From IMG/VR virus record IMGVR_UViG_3300044712_000810, positions 124,001 through 188,000 of that record: a DNA stretch of 64,000 nucleotides; one strand, 5' to 3'. The stretch's first letter is position 1; each line of letters starts with the position of its first letter. Shown here piece by piece: positions 17,394-26,605 of this stretch. A model generated the notes under the pieces. That model was not told the DNA's origin. It searched no databases and saw only the letters and a list, made by a program, of their open reading frames with translations. This stretch comes from a virus. Made by a program: the position numbers and the translations under genes.

Positions 17394-18301
17394 GTTGTCA
17401 CCTGTAAATAAGATAAATTGCCTTCATAATCATAAACTGGTAAACCTATAATATTACCATTTTCATCACGTGTCATAGGAATAGATACTTGAACTCCATC
17501 ATAACGTTCAAATATTAATACATCACCAATGGCCAGAAGTAATGAAATTGGTGTACCATCTTTAAGATACACTAATAGTTTCTTTCCGCTAGGAACGAAT
17601 ACACCTTGATATGAAAATAGCATATTGCCATTAACAGCACGAACATTATATCTATTTTCAGAATACTCAGGTATATCTCCATCATCTTCAAGTAATACAC
17701 CCATATGATGCAAGAGTTCAAATAACGGAGATGATTTTCTATTTCTTACATTATAACTTTTACCGTATATAGTAAAATCTTTTTGTTGTGATAATGTTAA
17801 TGAAATAATATCATTATTAAGATCTTTTAAAAATGATATAACTCCAACAATGGTTCTATCTCTATTTTTATCCCATCCATAATTAATAAATTCTTCATCT
17901 ATTCCAGCATTAACATCTGGTTCACGATGATAACCAATTCTTAATTCAACAGGATTAAATTCAGGAGATTCAGACCATTGATATCTTAAATATATTACTA
18001 AATAACCTTGATCAGAACATTGGGCGACATCAAATGTTAACTCTGTTGTTTCCAATATTTCAACAAGTGTACTATCCTGAATAGCATATCCAGGAAGAAC
18101 TTTGACTGAAATTTCTGTTCCAGTTTTCTTAAGATCTTTAAGAGTCATACCAGATACTATAAAATCATTACCATATGCTTTACATAATGAATTAATTAAA
18201 CGTGATAAATATACGTTACTATCAACCGTATTCCAATCATATAAAGGTTGATTGAACGAATCGATATGTTTTACTTGTGTTGGTGTACTAATTTCAGCCA
18301 T
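17390..18301 (-). CDS. Virion protein, paralogue 1 of 3
   Basis: A 303-residue protein, paralogous to 18312-19151 and 19621-20328. Shared signatures: KHIDSFNQPLYDWN near the start, YGNDFIVSGM at about 40, LPGYAIQDSTLVEI, NRDRTIVGVISF and YNVRAVNGNM. Unlike the others it has an extra C-terminal domain of about 60 residues. Likely a baseplate or fibre-attachment component, because it lies between fibre genes and a papain-like hydrolase. Confidence 0.72.
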   Translation of the reverse strand: MAEISTPTQVKHIDSFNQPLYDWNTVDSNVYLSRLINSLCKAYGNDFIVSGMTLKDLKKTGTEISVKVLPGYAIQDSTLVEILETTELTFDVAQCSDQGYLVIYLRYQWSESPEFNPVELRIGYHREPDVNAGIDEEFINYGWDKNRDRTIVGVISFLKDLNNDIISLTLSQQKDFTIYGKSYNVRNRKSSPLFELLHHMGVLLEDDGDIPEYSENRYNVRAVNGNMLFSYQGVFVPSGKKLLVYLKDGTPISLLLAIGDVLIFERYDGVQVSIPMTRDENGNIIGLPVYDYEGNLSYLQVTT

Positions 18302-18311
18302 ATCTATTCTC

Positions 18312-19151
18312 CTATACTCTTCTTATCCAAATCGAATGCTGATCCTTAACTTCCGGTTCATCTTGTTGTACTCTAATATTAACATTCGACGTGACAGTAA
18401 TAGAATTATCATCATGACTTAATGAAATATTATCACCAGCTTTTAAGGTCTTTAAATATATAATACCGTCGTATAATTGTTTGATAATATTTTCACCATT
18501 TGGTGTAGTCGGTAAAATACCATGGATATCTGATGCGATGTCAGTAATAAACCGACGCATATATCGATCTAAACCAAATGATTTTTGAATATCATAACCA
18601 TTCTTATAATATTCTTTTTCATAAATATATAAACTTAGATTTGTTGAACTATAAGCCGATGATAATTTTCCATTTCCATCAACAGTAAATTCAATAATAT
18701 CAATAATTGTTCTATATCTACCTGTAAACCATGCATGTGCAGGTTCACCATATGTATTAGAAGTTTTTGATATAAAATCAATTCCAAATCTTAATTGGTT
18801 TCCACCTTGTACATATAAATAGTGCCAATCAGCATATACAACGAATTTACCTTCAGTCGCATGTAAATTTGCGCCTTCATATTCAACTTCAAAATCTTCA
18901 TCAATTAATAATAAAGTTCTATCTTGAATTAATCTTCCGGCTGTTAATTTAACAATAATATTTGTATCCGTATGTGTTACTGTTGTTTCAAGTCCTTGGA
19001 GAACAATATCATTACCAAATGCTTCAAGAATACTATTAAAACCATGTGTAAGATAATATGAAGGTTCTAAATTAAATTCTAAACTTGAAATACGTTGTTG
19101 TGATGGCTCTATTATTCTCTCTTGTTTTGGAGCGAATGTTCTAAAGCTCAT
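18312..19151 (-). CDS. Virion protein, paralogue 2 of 3
   Basis: A 279-residue member of the three-gene family (EAFGNDIVLQGLETTVTHTD, LTAGRLIQDRTLLLI, GRYRTIIDIIEF). The C-terminus differs and ends with a segment (VQQDEPEVKDQHSIWIR) often seen in fibre-linked phage proteins. Probably a baseplate or tail component. Confidence 0.72.
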   Translation of the reverse strand: MSFRTFAPKQERIIEPSQQRISSLEFNLEPSYYLTHGFNSILEAFGNDIVLQGLETTVTHTDTNIIVKLTAGRLIQDRTLLLIDEDFEVEYEGANLHATEGKFVVYADWHYLYVQGGNQLRFGIDFISKTSNTYGEPAHAWFTGRYRTIIDIIEFTVDGNGKLSSAYSSTNLSLYIYEKEYYKNGYDIQKSFGLDRYMRRFITDIASDIHGILPTTPNGENIIKQLYDGIIYLKTLKAGDNISLSHDDNSITVTSNVNIRVQQDEPEVKDQHSIWIRRV

Positions 19152-19153
19152 TA

Positions 19154-19606
19154 TTATACCTCATTAAATCCTATAAAATATTTATAAAGATTATTTGGTG
19201 TTACACGAGAAAAAAATTTAAAATGTTTAAGAATATCATTAAGTCCACCAAGATATAATGAATATCCAATGATTTCTGTACAAAACCATTTATTTTTATC
19301 TTGAAGATTTAATTTTAAACCAGCAGAAAAAAATACTCCAAGCAAATCATACGGTTTATCATTTTGTGATTCACAAAACTCACGCATTTTAATTTCATCA
19401 AATGGAAAATTTAATTCAATAATATCCCATTTATCATCATATATAATATTTTTAAATCTCGTTCCATCATCACGAATACTTGATGAAAAACTCATACCAT
19501 CACTAAATATTAATTCGACATGCGAATATGGACCCATTGTCCAAATAGATATTAATTTATCAATCCAGTCTCCACGCCAACCTTTATAAAAAGCAAGTTT
19601 AATCAT
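19154..19606 (-). CDS. Permuted papain-like (NlpC/P60, YiiX-type) hydrolase
   Basis: A 150-residue enzyme. The order His (H29 in GPYSHVELIFSDG) before Cys (C109 in KWFCTEIIGYS) is the circularly permuted papain fold of YiiX/LRAT-like NlpC/P60 proteins. A following Glu (E31) fits the polar partner. These cleave amide or ester bonds of peptidoglycan peptides or lipids. It lies between paralogous virion genes, so it is likely a tail-associated cell-wall or lipid hydrolase acting at entry. Confidence 0.78.
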   Translation of the reverse strand: MIKLAFYKGWRGDWIDKLISIWTMGPYSHVELIFSDGMSFSSSIRDDGTRFKNIIYDDKWDIIELNFPFDEIKMREFCESQNDKPYDLLGVFFSAGLKLNLQDKNKWFCTEIIGYSLYLGGLNDILKHFKFFSRVTPNNLYKYFIGFNEV

Positions 19607-19620
19607 GGTCGGATTGTCCT

Positions 19621-20328
19621 TTATGAATTATTAATATATTCATCCTGTGTTACAGTTTTAAGTACTAAATTACCATTAACTGCACGAATTTTATAAATAT
19701 TACCAAGATATGCAGGCGCTTGACCTTCATCAAATAAATAATAATTAAGACCAGCAATAACACCTTGTAATGGTGAATTTGCAGTATTCTTAATATAATA
19801 TTCTTTACCTTTAACTAAAATTGATTGTCCTGTATAAAATTGATATTTATAAATTTGGTTATTTTGATCTTTCCAAAATCTAATAGCACAAAGAATTGTT
19901 CTATCTCTTTCAAGATCCCAACCATTGTTATAAACAGTTTCACCATCTGCTGATACCCATGACATTCTAAGTTGTGCCATGTTTGGTTCTGGTGTATTAA
20001 TCCATTTCCAATGCATATGGACAATAGCAAAACCAGTATCAGAAAAAAGATTACAATTAATATTCAAAAAAGTATCTTGAGTAATTTCTAATAATGTATC
20101 ATCCTGAATCATAATACCAGGCAAAATAGCAACTGATACTACATTATCAGTACATGATAAGTTTGTACCGTTAAGACCACCAACAACAATATCATTACCA
20201 ATAACTTTTAATACGTTATTAATATTACGAGTAAGATATACACGATGGTCGGAAGAGTTAAAATCAAAAATTCTTTGATTATATGGATCAATATACTTCA
20301 TTTGAGATGGAGTTACTTTATCAATCAT
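19621..20328 (-). CDS. Virion protein, paralogue 3 of 3
   Basis: A 235-residue member of the family that includes 17390 and 18312 (KYIDPYNQRIFDFNS, VIGNDIVVGGLNG, LPGIMIQDDTLLEI, ERDRTILCAIRFW, YKIRAVNGNLVLK). It is the shortest copy and probably the minimal domain. Together the three suggest ancient tandem duplication of a tail component. Confidence 0.72.
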   Translation of the reverse strand: MIDKVTPSQMKYIDPYNQRIFDFNSSDHRVYLTRNINNVLKVIGNDIVVGGLNGTNLSCTDNVVSVAILPGIMIQDDTLLEITQDTFLNINCNLFSDTGFAIVHMHWKWINTPEPNMAQLRMSWVSADGETVYNNGWDLERDRTILCAIRFWKDQNNQIYKYQFYTGQSILVKGKEYYIKNTANSPLQGVIAGLNYYLFDEGQAPAYLGNIYKIRAVNGNLVLKTVTQDEYINNS

Positions 20329-20341
20329 TTTACATCTCCTA

Positions 20342-20593
20342 TTATTGTGATGCTACGCTTGTAACTAAATTTTTACGAACATCAACTATTTGTTTACGCG
20401 TATCATTATATTTTCTATCTGCAATCTTTTTAAAAGTAGACATACCAGTACTATTTGCAAAATCAACCGATTTCTTCATATCTTGTATTTTTTCTCTATG
20501 CATCGGCGCAGATTTAATTAATGCCGCTTTAACAGCAGTTCGCAAAGGATGATCATTTGGAAGGACTTTTTCTTCTAAAACTTCAGTTTCCAT
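20342..20593 (-). CDS. Hypothetical basic protein
   Basis: An 83-residue protein rich in Lys and Arg, predicted mostly helical. The ATG at 20593 immediately follows the stop of the nuclease gene, with GGGG upstream as a weak RBS. No family recognised. Confidence 0.6.
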   Translation of the reverse strand: METEVLEEKVLPNDHPLRTAVKAALIKSAPMHREKIQDMKKSVDFANSTGMSTFKKIADRKYNDTRKQIVDVRKNLVTSVASQ

Positions 20594-20595
20594 AA

Positions 20596-21168
20596 TTATA
20601 ACCCCGTAAATTTTTGACATGCCGGAATGATTTTTAAAAACTGCTTATAATAAATCATTGATACATTAACTGAATTAAATATAATATAATTTTCTCTATT
20701 ATTCTTTTGAGCGTTTTCACTAAAATTAAAACTACCAGTTCCTATAATTTTTAAATCAGATATTATAAACTTATTATGATGGATTGCAACCTTATCATCA
20801 ACATAAATAATAACACCCATTGAATATAATTTACTAAGTAACTGTGGGACAGTGTATCTTACACTACCAATAAAAACTGATGATTTAGATGATAATAAAC
20901 CTTCATCAATAATCATTGATACTTTTACACCACGATTTAATGCTGCATAAATAGCATTACATATTTTATTATTTGTAAATTGATATGTTGAAATATAAAG
21001 AGAAGATTTCGTATTATTAATTAAATTAACAATCGATTGTTCTATTTCACCTTTAGGTGAGAAATTAATATCTGCAGAAATATTATTTTCTAATTGTGTT
21101 TTTTCTGCAAATATAATTGTTGGTGTTATGCATATTATCAATAAAACTAACCAAAACTTTTTAAACAT
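20596..21168 (-). CDS. Secreted PLD-family nuclease
   Basis: A 190-residue exported enzyme of the phospholipase-D superfamily, single-HKD (Nuc-type) subclass. A Sec signal spans residues 1-21 (KFWLVLLIICITPTIIFAE). The active motif is H131-x-K133-x4-D138 followed by GTGSFNFSENA. Such enzymes dimerise and cut nucleic acid without metal. Exported to the periplasm, it could degrade incoming competing DNA or host DNA at lysis. It lies among tail genes on the late strand. Confidence 0.85.
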   Translation of the reverse strand: MFKKFWLVLLIICITPTIIFAEKTQLENNISADINFSPKGEIEQSIVNLINNTKSSLYISTYQFTNNKICNAIYAALNRGVKVSMIIDEGLLSSKSSVFIGSVRYTVPQLLSKLYSMGVIIYVDDKVAIHHNKFIISDLKIIGTGSFNFSENAQKNNRENYIIFNSVNVSMIYYKQFLKIIPACQKFTGL

Positions 21169-21178
21169 ACTTTCTCCA

Positions 21179-21718
21179 TTATGTGATTGATGGAACTGGA
21201 GGTGTTATCCAATTGATACTAATAACTTCTTCTTTTGTTTGAGCGTTATCAATTTGTTGTTGATAATGCCATTTAGCACCAAACAAAGCTTGATAATATA
21301 AACCTACTTGAATAGTCATTGCTTTAAAATAACCAACAGTAACATAATGTGTAATATTATCAAAATCACGAAGTGAAATATATTGGTCGTCAGTCATTTT
21401 TGCCGTATCAATAAGAACTAACATACTTGTCCAGTTACTAATATCCGATGGTTTACAGTCAACTTTAAAACCTAAGAAACAACCACAACCTTCTAATAAA
21501 CATTGTTCATATGATTGTTTAATTATTTCTTTTTGATTTGATTTTGTTAAATTCAATTCAGCATCAACTATTTGTTCCCATGTTGGTTTAACACGTGAAT
21601 CATTCCATATTAATAACTCATATTGAGTCTTAGTATTACTATTTGTTGACCCTGAATATTCAGCTGCTGGGGTTAAATAGTCAATACAAATTGCTAAGTC
21701 ATTAACACTATCAGTCAT
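21179..21718 (-). CDS. DUF4376-like tail fibre accessory protein
   Basis: A 179-residue protein. The C-terminal half has the DUF4376 pattern (GFKVDCKPSDISNWTSML, HYVTVGYFKAMTIQVG, KWHYQQQIDNAQTKEEV). The N-terminal part (LLIWNDSRVKPTWEQIVDAE) matches the segment usually found before it. Members are encoded beside fibre genes and are thought to be fibre or chaperone components. It follows the 644-residue fibre at 21730. Confidence 0.78.
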   Translation of the reverse strand: MTDSVNDLAICIDYLTPAAEYSGSTNSNTKTQYELLIWNDSRVKPTWEQIVDAELNLTKSNQKEIIKQSYEQCLLEGCGCFLGFKVDCKPSDISNWTSMLVLIDTAKMTDDQYISLRDFDNITHYVTVGYFKAMTIQVGLYYQALFGAKWHYQQQIDNAQTKEEVISINWITPPVPSIT

Positions 21719-21729
21719 GACTATTTCTC

Positions 21730-23664
21730 CTAATACTTAGTAATATTAATTTGTGAATATATTTCAACATTACCAAAGTTACTTGGCGCTCCAAAACCAG
21801 TTGTATTATAAGTTGTTGCGCAACGATGTTGTAATTCTAATACAGTCGTTTGTGTTAATGTAATCGCAGTATCAATAAATGATCTAGATTGTTCGGCCGA
21901 AGATGTAGTTAATGTTGTTTCGGCTGTTCCATATTCAGATATTGAATCGCCACTAATTGATTGTAATCTACATGTATGTTTACCAACACGAAATGCAGGA
22001 GTAGAGGCTTTAATTAAATAATTGCCTGGTTGTAATGTAATCTGGTTTGTAGTAAGTGTCGCCCAAGTTTGTGAAAGTTTAGTAGTATTTAAAACTCTTG
22101 TTCTCCAAGCACCAGAAGTGAATGTTCCACCACTTGTATTGTTTGGTTGAGTTTCATTAATAATACAAACTTGAACCGCAGCAGTAGTTGCACTTAAAAC
22201 ACCATTACCATCAATAGATAAATTATTTCCAACTTTAATACCACCTAATGTATTTTGAGTTGCAGCAGGTAGTACATAATCGCCAGAATCAATTTGACCT
22301 TGAATAATTGCAATTTGATCATCAACATACTGTTTATTTGCAAACTGATTTAAACTTGTTGGAGCAGATGATGGTCCGAATGGTAAACTTGAGAATGTAT
22401 GAATATCAGTTAATGCTGTATAATAATATGCATTACCTGATGTATTCTTATAAACAACAAAGTCAATCGGTTTAAATTCTGGATTTATTTCAATACGAGA
22501 CATAACAGCAGCAGTACCGGTAGCAATAAAACGAAGACCTTTCGCGTAACCATTCTGATATTGTAATCCTAACCATGGACTCGTTTCATTATAAGTATAA
22601 CCGAAAACAAGACCATTTAAGTTAGTATTAGTTGTAGGATCAGAGTTACGATATACGAAAACATGTGCTTCACCAGTTGTTTGAGTAGTACCACAACCAA
22701 GATATGAATTGTATACAGATTGTGCCCAAAGTGCTTGAGTACTATTTGCTTGACTTGTTTCAAAAGAAACTGCATTAAATCCATTATAACCAAAAATATT
22801 ATTTCTAAATCTTAATTTAGTACCAGCACCATTATTAAAATTAATTAAATCTTGAGTTGTAGTAGTTCCAGTTCCTAATGATAACATTCCTAAAGAACCA
22901 TCATATATTGTGTTACTATTTGTGACGGCCCAAGATTTAGTTACATTATTCCAATAAGGTATTACACCATTGATTGTTGGAATAGGAAGTAAAGGTGAAT
23001 CATACTGATTTTTAAGAAATAATGGAAAATCAGTTTCAACTAATGATGCGCCGTCCAAATAAAAAGTTCCAGTAACACCATTCTTAATTTCAATGTTATA
23101 TCTAATTTGTTTTACAGAAGAACTTGTTACACTGAATTGTACAATTAAATCTTCATATGCATTCACAGTAGTATTATATGCACTTGTATAAACGCCATTA
23201 GTCCATGTTGATCCATTATAAGTATCAACACTTATACGCATTGCAGATGCTACTGATGAACGAACATAAGCTCTTGCACAATATTTACTATCGACCCATA
23301 CATTACAATCAGGATTTACATCTGCTGTTATTCTTATACCTGATGTTGTATACATTGTAGTTATATTTACTTTCAACGATGCAACGCCAGTTCTAACTAT
23401 GGTATTCTCTTGTCCATATGTATGAACACCTGCGGTTCCATCAGTTGTTATAATCCAATTTAAGGGAGTATTTGTACTATCCCATACAGTAAAACTATCA
23501 TTACGAATCACGTTAAAACAACGTGTTTTTTGAATTTGATTCATACGATCTTGAATCGTATAAAATATATCATCAAAAGTTTTATTTGTATAAATATGTT
23601 GTGCCATTACGCTATTTAGTGATAATGGATTTAAATCCATCCACTTTCTTCCAGTCTTTGCCAT
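21730..23664 (-). CDS. Large tail fibre protein
   Basis: A 644-residue fibre. The ATG at 23664 has AAGGAG eight bases upstream. Residues 15-60 form an attachment region. Residues about 60-210 resemble a carbohydrate-binding jelly-roll (NVIRNDSFTVWDSTNTPLN, TGVASLKVNITT, FYLDGASLVETDFP). After a central beta region, DQIAIIQGQIDSGDYVLP begins a trimerising stretch. The last 130 residues form a C1q/TNF-like tip (TWATLTTNQITLQPGNYLIK). Probable receptor-binding fibre. Confidence 0.82.
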   Translation of the reverse strand: MAKTGRKWMDLNPLSLNSVMAQHIYTNKTFDDIFYTIQDRMNQIQKTRCFNVIRNDSFTVWDSTNTPLNWIITTDGTAGVHTYGQENTIVRTGVASLKVNITTMYTTSGIRITADVNPDCNVWVDSKYCARAYVRSSVASAMRISVDTYNGSTWTNGVYTSAYNTTVNAYEDLIVQFSVTSSSVKQIRYNIEIKNGVTGTFYLDGASLVETDFPLFLKNQYDSPLLPIPTINGVIPYWNNVTKSWAVTNSNTIYDGSLGMLSLGTGTTTTQDLINFNNGAGTKLRFRNNIFGYNGFNAVSFETSQANSTQALWAQSVYNSYLGCGTTQTTGEAHVFVYRNSDPTTNTNLNGLVFGYTYNETSPWLGLQYQNGYAKGLRFIATGTAAVMSRIEINPEFKPIDFVVYKNTSGNAYYYTALTDIHTFSSLPFGPSSAPTSLNQFANKQYVDDQIAIIQGQIDSGDYVLPAATQNTLGGIKVGNNLSIDGNGVLSATTAAVQVCIINETQPNNTSGGTFTSGAWRTRVLNTTKLSQTWATLTTNQITLQPGNYLIKASTPAFRVGKHTCRLQSISGDSISEYGTAETTLTTSSAEQSRSFIDTAITLTQTTVLELQHRCATTYNTTGFGAPSNFGNVEIYSQINITKY

Positions 23665-23741
23665 TTTAAAGCTCCTTGCTTTTTGCCGAAGATTTACTTC
23701 GGATATATCCCACAAGGGAATTTTTGTTTTCTCAATTTTTA

Positions 23742-23750
23742 TATAGAAAT
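23742..23750 (+). promoter_or_regulatory. Early-type TATAGAAAT motif
   Basis: TATAGAAAT about 90 bases upstream of the 23842 gene. The leader between them contains the hairpin GGGGGCTGGCGAATTGGTCGCCAG.. region, so this transcript has an unusually long 5' UTR. Confidence 0.7.
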
Positions 23751-23841
23751 ATATTAACTATCGTAATGCGGACACCTGAGCAAGTAGGGGGCTGGCGAAT
23801 TGGTCGCCAGTCCTCGAACGCATTTTTTAATGGAGGTAAAA

Positions 23842-24015
23842 ATGCGAGAGTTAATAGCATTGTTTCTATATTTAACATCATCGATACAATTTGCTGCTAA
23901 TTACATAGCAGAAACGTCAAAAGTCAATTTAATTATATATGTATGTCTTGGTATTTATTCATCATGGTCATTAGCAAAACTTAATCAGTTGAAAGAACTT
24001 AACTCTGACGAATAA
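23842..24015 (+). CDS. Small membrane protein
   Basis: A 57-residue protein with GGAGG seven bases upstream of the ATG. Two hydrophobic stretches (LIALFLYLTSSIQFAANYI and VNLIIYVCLGIYSSWSLAK) predict one or two TM segments; the C-terminus is acidic. A holin-like size and shape, but it is expressed from an early-type motif. Function unknown. Confidence 0.65.
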   Translation: MRELIALFLYLTSSIQFAANYIAETSKVNLIIYVCLGIYSSWSLAKLNQLKELNSDE

Positions 24016-24017
24016 TT

Positions 24018-24046
24018 GGAGGGGGATTTCTCCCCCTCCGTTTTTT
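24018..24046. terminator. Bidirectional terminator
   Basis: GGAGGGGGA at 24018-24026 pairs with TCCCCCTCC at 24031-24039, loop TTTC, then GTTTTTTATT. It separates convergent genes. Confidence 0.9.
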
Positions 24047-24053
24047 ATTGATA

Positions 24054-25862
24054 TTATACAGCTACATTGTACATAACTGTGATATTATCACCGGCTTCGA
24101 TGATACCATCAATTCCCATTGATGCCCATGTAAGTCTATTAGGTGTTGAACCATCCATTTGATAGTCAATACCATAGAATTGGTTAGGAGCATTCTTAAT
24201 AAGAAGAACAACTTGTGATGCAGTTTTTGGTACATTTGCAAGTTGTACATATTTGTTTGTAATATTACTTGCACTAAGAGTAAATGTTTCAACAACATCA
24301 GAATTAGCAGTAGCATTAGTAATAGCAGTTTGCACCCAACTCATTGTTGTTGCACTGCTTGGAGTTGTTGGATCTGCTAAACCTGTAATCTCATAATGGG
24401 TTGCACCATTATATGTATTCCAATTAGATGTAAGCGGTCCAAGAACAACAGAATCGCCCACAAGTTGTGTACCATTACCAGTATTTACACTGAGTACACC
24501 ATCAGTAATTGAAAGACCATCACCTGCAACACCAGAACCAAGACCAATAGCACCAGCAGTAAATACTAAACCACCATTGGCATCAAGGTTGACAGAGATG
24601 TCATTAGATGCAACGACAAGACCTTTAGTTGTATCAACAATCTGTGATGCGTTAACAGATACAGCATCAGCGGTAACTGTAATACCATCGCCAGCACCAA
24701 CAGCCAATGGACCATTGCCGCCAATAAGACCAGCACCAGCAACGGATGGATCGATCTTAACATCGGTTACGGCTCCAGAAGCGATTTCAGTTGAAGTAAT
24801 ACCACCAGCAGATACTTTAAGACCAGCACCACTAAGTGATAATGTTCCACCATCAAGGTCGATTGTAACATTATCTGCTACAATTTCAAGACCGTTACCA
24901 GTATTTACTGATAATGCTGCGCCAGCACCACCACTAAGACCAGCACCAGCAACAGATGCACTAAGTTCAACGCCAGTAATACCAGCTGAAGAAACTTTAA
25001 CACCAGAACCTGTTACTGTAAGTGTTGATCCATCGGCAAGCACTGTAATACTATTTGGGTCAACTTGGATACCGTTACCAGCACCAATATCAATAATATT
25101 ACCATTTTTAGTTAAACCAGCACCAGCAATAATCTGACCAGCACCTGAGAATTGTTCAAATGCTAATTCTGTTGTGTCGATAGTAATAGGATCATCAGTA
25201 ATAAGAACCCAACCAGAGTCATGGTTAATATTACCTTCAGTTACGAATGTGAATGCACCAGCTGTAACTTCAGTTAATGGAGTTCCATCAAAATCAGCTG
25301 CACGAGTAAGAACAGCAGCAGTCGATCCATCACCAGCAACTGACACAACATAAATACCATTTTCAGTGGCATTTGTTTGATCTTTTACTAATACACGGTC
25401 ATTGACTTTAAGTGCAACAGAATCAATTACTAATGCACCATTAGCAGTCATTGTAATTGTTTTACCGGCCAATTCATATGTACCAGCAAGAGTACCAGTT
25501 GTTGTAACTCTAACTGCTGGATGTAAATTAAGACCTTGTGCAACTGTATCTACATATAATTTGTTAGCTGCATCAGTATCAGCAATTGGTGAACCAACAG
25601 ATGTTAATCTATTACCACCCATTGATTGATTACCAGTGTATGGTCTAGATCCATCAGTTTTAATGTAAGATGTTGCTAATTTACTGTCATCAATGTTGCC
25701 AGCAAGCATTGAGTTGGTAATACCACCTGATGTAACATCAAGACCATTATTAGTTCTAATAATGGCACCAGTAGGATTAACTTTAACTTGCAATTCTTTA
25801 CTAGCATTAACTTCTAATGACTGACTATCCTTTTTAATCCATTTACCTTCTACAAGGGCCAT
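24054..25862 (-). CDS. Tail fibre with Gly/Ala-rich beta repeats
   Basis: A 602-residue fibre. Residues 60-110 carry the phage fibre motif GSRPYTGNQSMGGNRLTSVG and ADTDAANKLYVD. Residues 110-230 form a second fibre module (VNDRVLVKDQTNATENGIYV). Then come at least six beta repeats around AGAGLSGGAG..LSVNTGNGLEIV and VDPNSITVLADGSTLTV. The last 100 residues form a globular tip. Third-position GC is higher than in neighbouring fibres. It is the promoter-proximal fibre gene of the late block. Confidence 0.85.
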   Translation of the reverse strand: MALVEGKWIKKDSQSLEVNASKELQVKVNPTGAIIRTNNGLDVTSGGITNSMLAGNIDDSKLATSYIKTDGSRPYTGNQSMGGNRLTSVGSPIADTDAANKLYVDTVAQGLNLHPAVRVTTTGTLAGTYELAGKTITMTANGALVIDSVALKVNDRVLVKDQTNATENGIYVVSVAGDGSTAAVLTRAADFDGTPLTEVTAGAFTFVTEGNINHDSGWVLITDDPITIDTTELAFEQFSGAGQIIAGAGLTKNGNIIDIGAGNGIQVDPNSITVLADGSTLTVTGSGVKVSSAGITGVELSASVAGAGLSGGAGAALSVNTGNGLEIVADNVTIDLDGGTLSLSGAGLKVSAGGITSTEIASGAVTDVKIDPSVAGAGLIGGNGPLAVGAGDGITVTADAVSVNASQIVDTTKGLVVASNDISVNLDANGGLVFTAGAIGLGSGVAGDGLSITDGVLSVNTGNGTQLVGDSVVLGPLTSNWNTYNGATHYEITGLADPTTPSSATTMSWVQTAITNATANSDVVETFTLSASNITNKYVQLANVPKTASQVVLLIKNAPNQFYGIDYQMDGSTPNRLTWASMGIDGIIEAGDNITVMYNVAV

Positions 25863-25990
25863 AATATTCTCCTTATGATGTTTTAAATTAAATACATGAC
25901 ATAAATTACCTAAAAATATAAACTATTAAGCATTCGTCAACACCTGTTAGCAAACTAACATTGACTTAACTTTAATAATCAAAAAAGATA

Positions 25991-25999
25991 CATAGAAAT
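25991..25999 (+). promoter_or_regulatory. Early-type motif, CATAGAAAT variant
   Basis: CATAGAAAT 25 bases upstream of the ATG at 26024, with AAAGGAGG between. It drives a five-gene plus-strand operon. Confidence 0.75.
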
Positions 26000-26023
26000 T
26001 GTAGTTAAACAAAGGAGGTGAAA

Positions 26024-26272
26024 ATGATCATTTGTCCAGTGTGCCATTCCAGACCAGTCACAAATTCCGATTATAACATGTGTGATGCATGTTACGCCGA
26101 AAGACATCGTGATAACTACGATGACGATGATAAATCCATTTGGGAATCCATTTGCGATTTTTTCAGCTCGATCGGTGATTTCTTTAGTGATCTATTTAGC
26201 GGAATCGGTGATGGATTCGGTGGAGGCGATGGAGGCTGTGACGGTGGCGGAGGTGACGGTGGTGGAGATTAA
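26024..26272 (+). CDS. Zinc-ribbon protein with acidic amphipathic, Gly-rich tail
   Basis: An 82-residue protein. C4-x2-C7 and C19-x2-C22 (IICPVC, NMCDAC) form a zinc ribbon. A central stretch (SICDFFSSIGDFFSDLFSGI) is an acidic amphipathic helix. The end is almost only Gly and Asp. It resembles neither a known nuclease nor a known holin. It is the first gene of an operon whose other members are also tiny and partly hydrophobic. Confidence 0.75.
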   Translation: MIICPVCHSRPVTNSDYNMCDACYAERHRDNYDDDDKSIWESICDFFSSIGDFFSDLFSGIGDGFGGGDGGCDGGGGDGGGD

Positions 26273-26274
26273 CC

Positions 26275-26433
26275 ATGTTCGATAAATTTATCGAATTTAG
26301 TTTTTCACCAGTAGATCCAAAGATTGCCGCATTCATTCTTGGTATAGGTATTGGATTTATACTGGGAATGTATGTAACCGGTAAACTTCTTACTATACTT
26401 GAAAGGAAATCCGATGGCAAGAAAAATGTGTGA
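26275..26433 (+). CDS. Small single-pass membrane protein
   Basis: A 52-residue protein with one TM segment (AAFILGIGIGFILGMYVTG). The ATG lies three bases after the preceding stop. Its end overlaps the next gene by 20 bases in another frame. Confidence 0.7.
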   Translation: MFDKFIEFSFSPVDPKIAAFILGIGIGFILGMYVTGKLLTILERKSDGKKNV

Positions 26434-26605
26434 ACACTGTGGAAAGAATCCCGCCGGTGCATATGGTGGACCATGTGCACAATGCGCAAGCAAAAGACCT
26501 GAAAGCCGCGCAGTAATGCCTGGCGTTCCAAGCAACAGGTCCAGATCAACTCCAATTGTCACCGAGTGTGACATTGACGGATGTGATTGTGGAGGTGACG
26601 ACTAA
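26414..26605 (+). CDS. Small zinc-knuckle protein
   Basis: A 63-residue protein. C6-x2-C9 (KMCEHCGKNPAG) and C21-x2-C24 (GPCAQCASK) suggest a zinc ribbon; a second Cys group (CDIDGCDCGGDD) closes the protein. AAAGGA lies upstream, inside the previous gene. Acidic Gly-Asp end as in the 26024 product. Confidence 0.72.
   Translation: MARKMCEHCGKNPAGAYGGPCAQCASKRPESRAVMPGVPSNRSRSTPIVTECDIDGCDCGGDD

Noticed and set aside
24577-25137. Plus-strand frame of 186 codons opposite the tail fibre gene
   Set aside because: It is a mirror frame of the repetitive fibre gene with repetitive Ala/Pro composition and no RBS.
13383-25862. Diversity-generating retroelement targeting fibre genes
   Set aside because: No reverse transcriptase or template/variable repeat pair was seen within the window.
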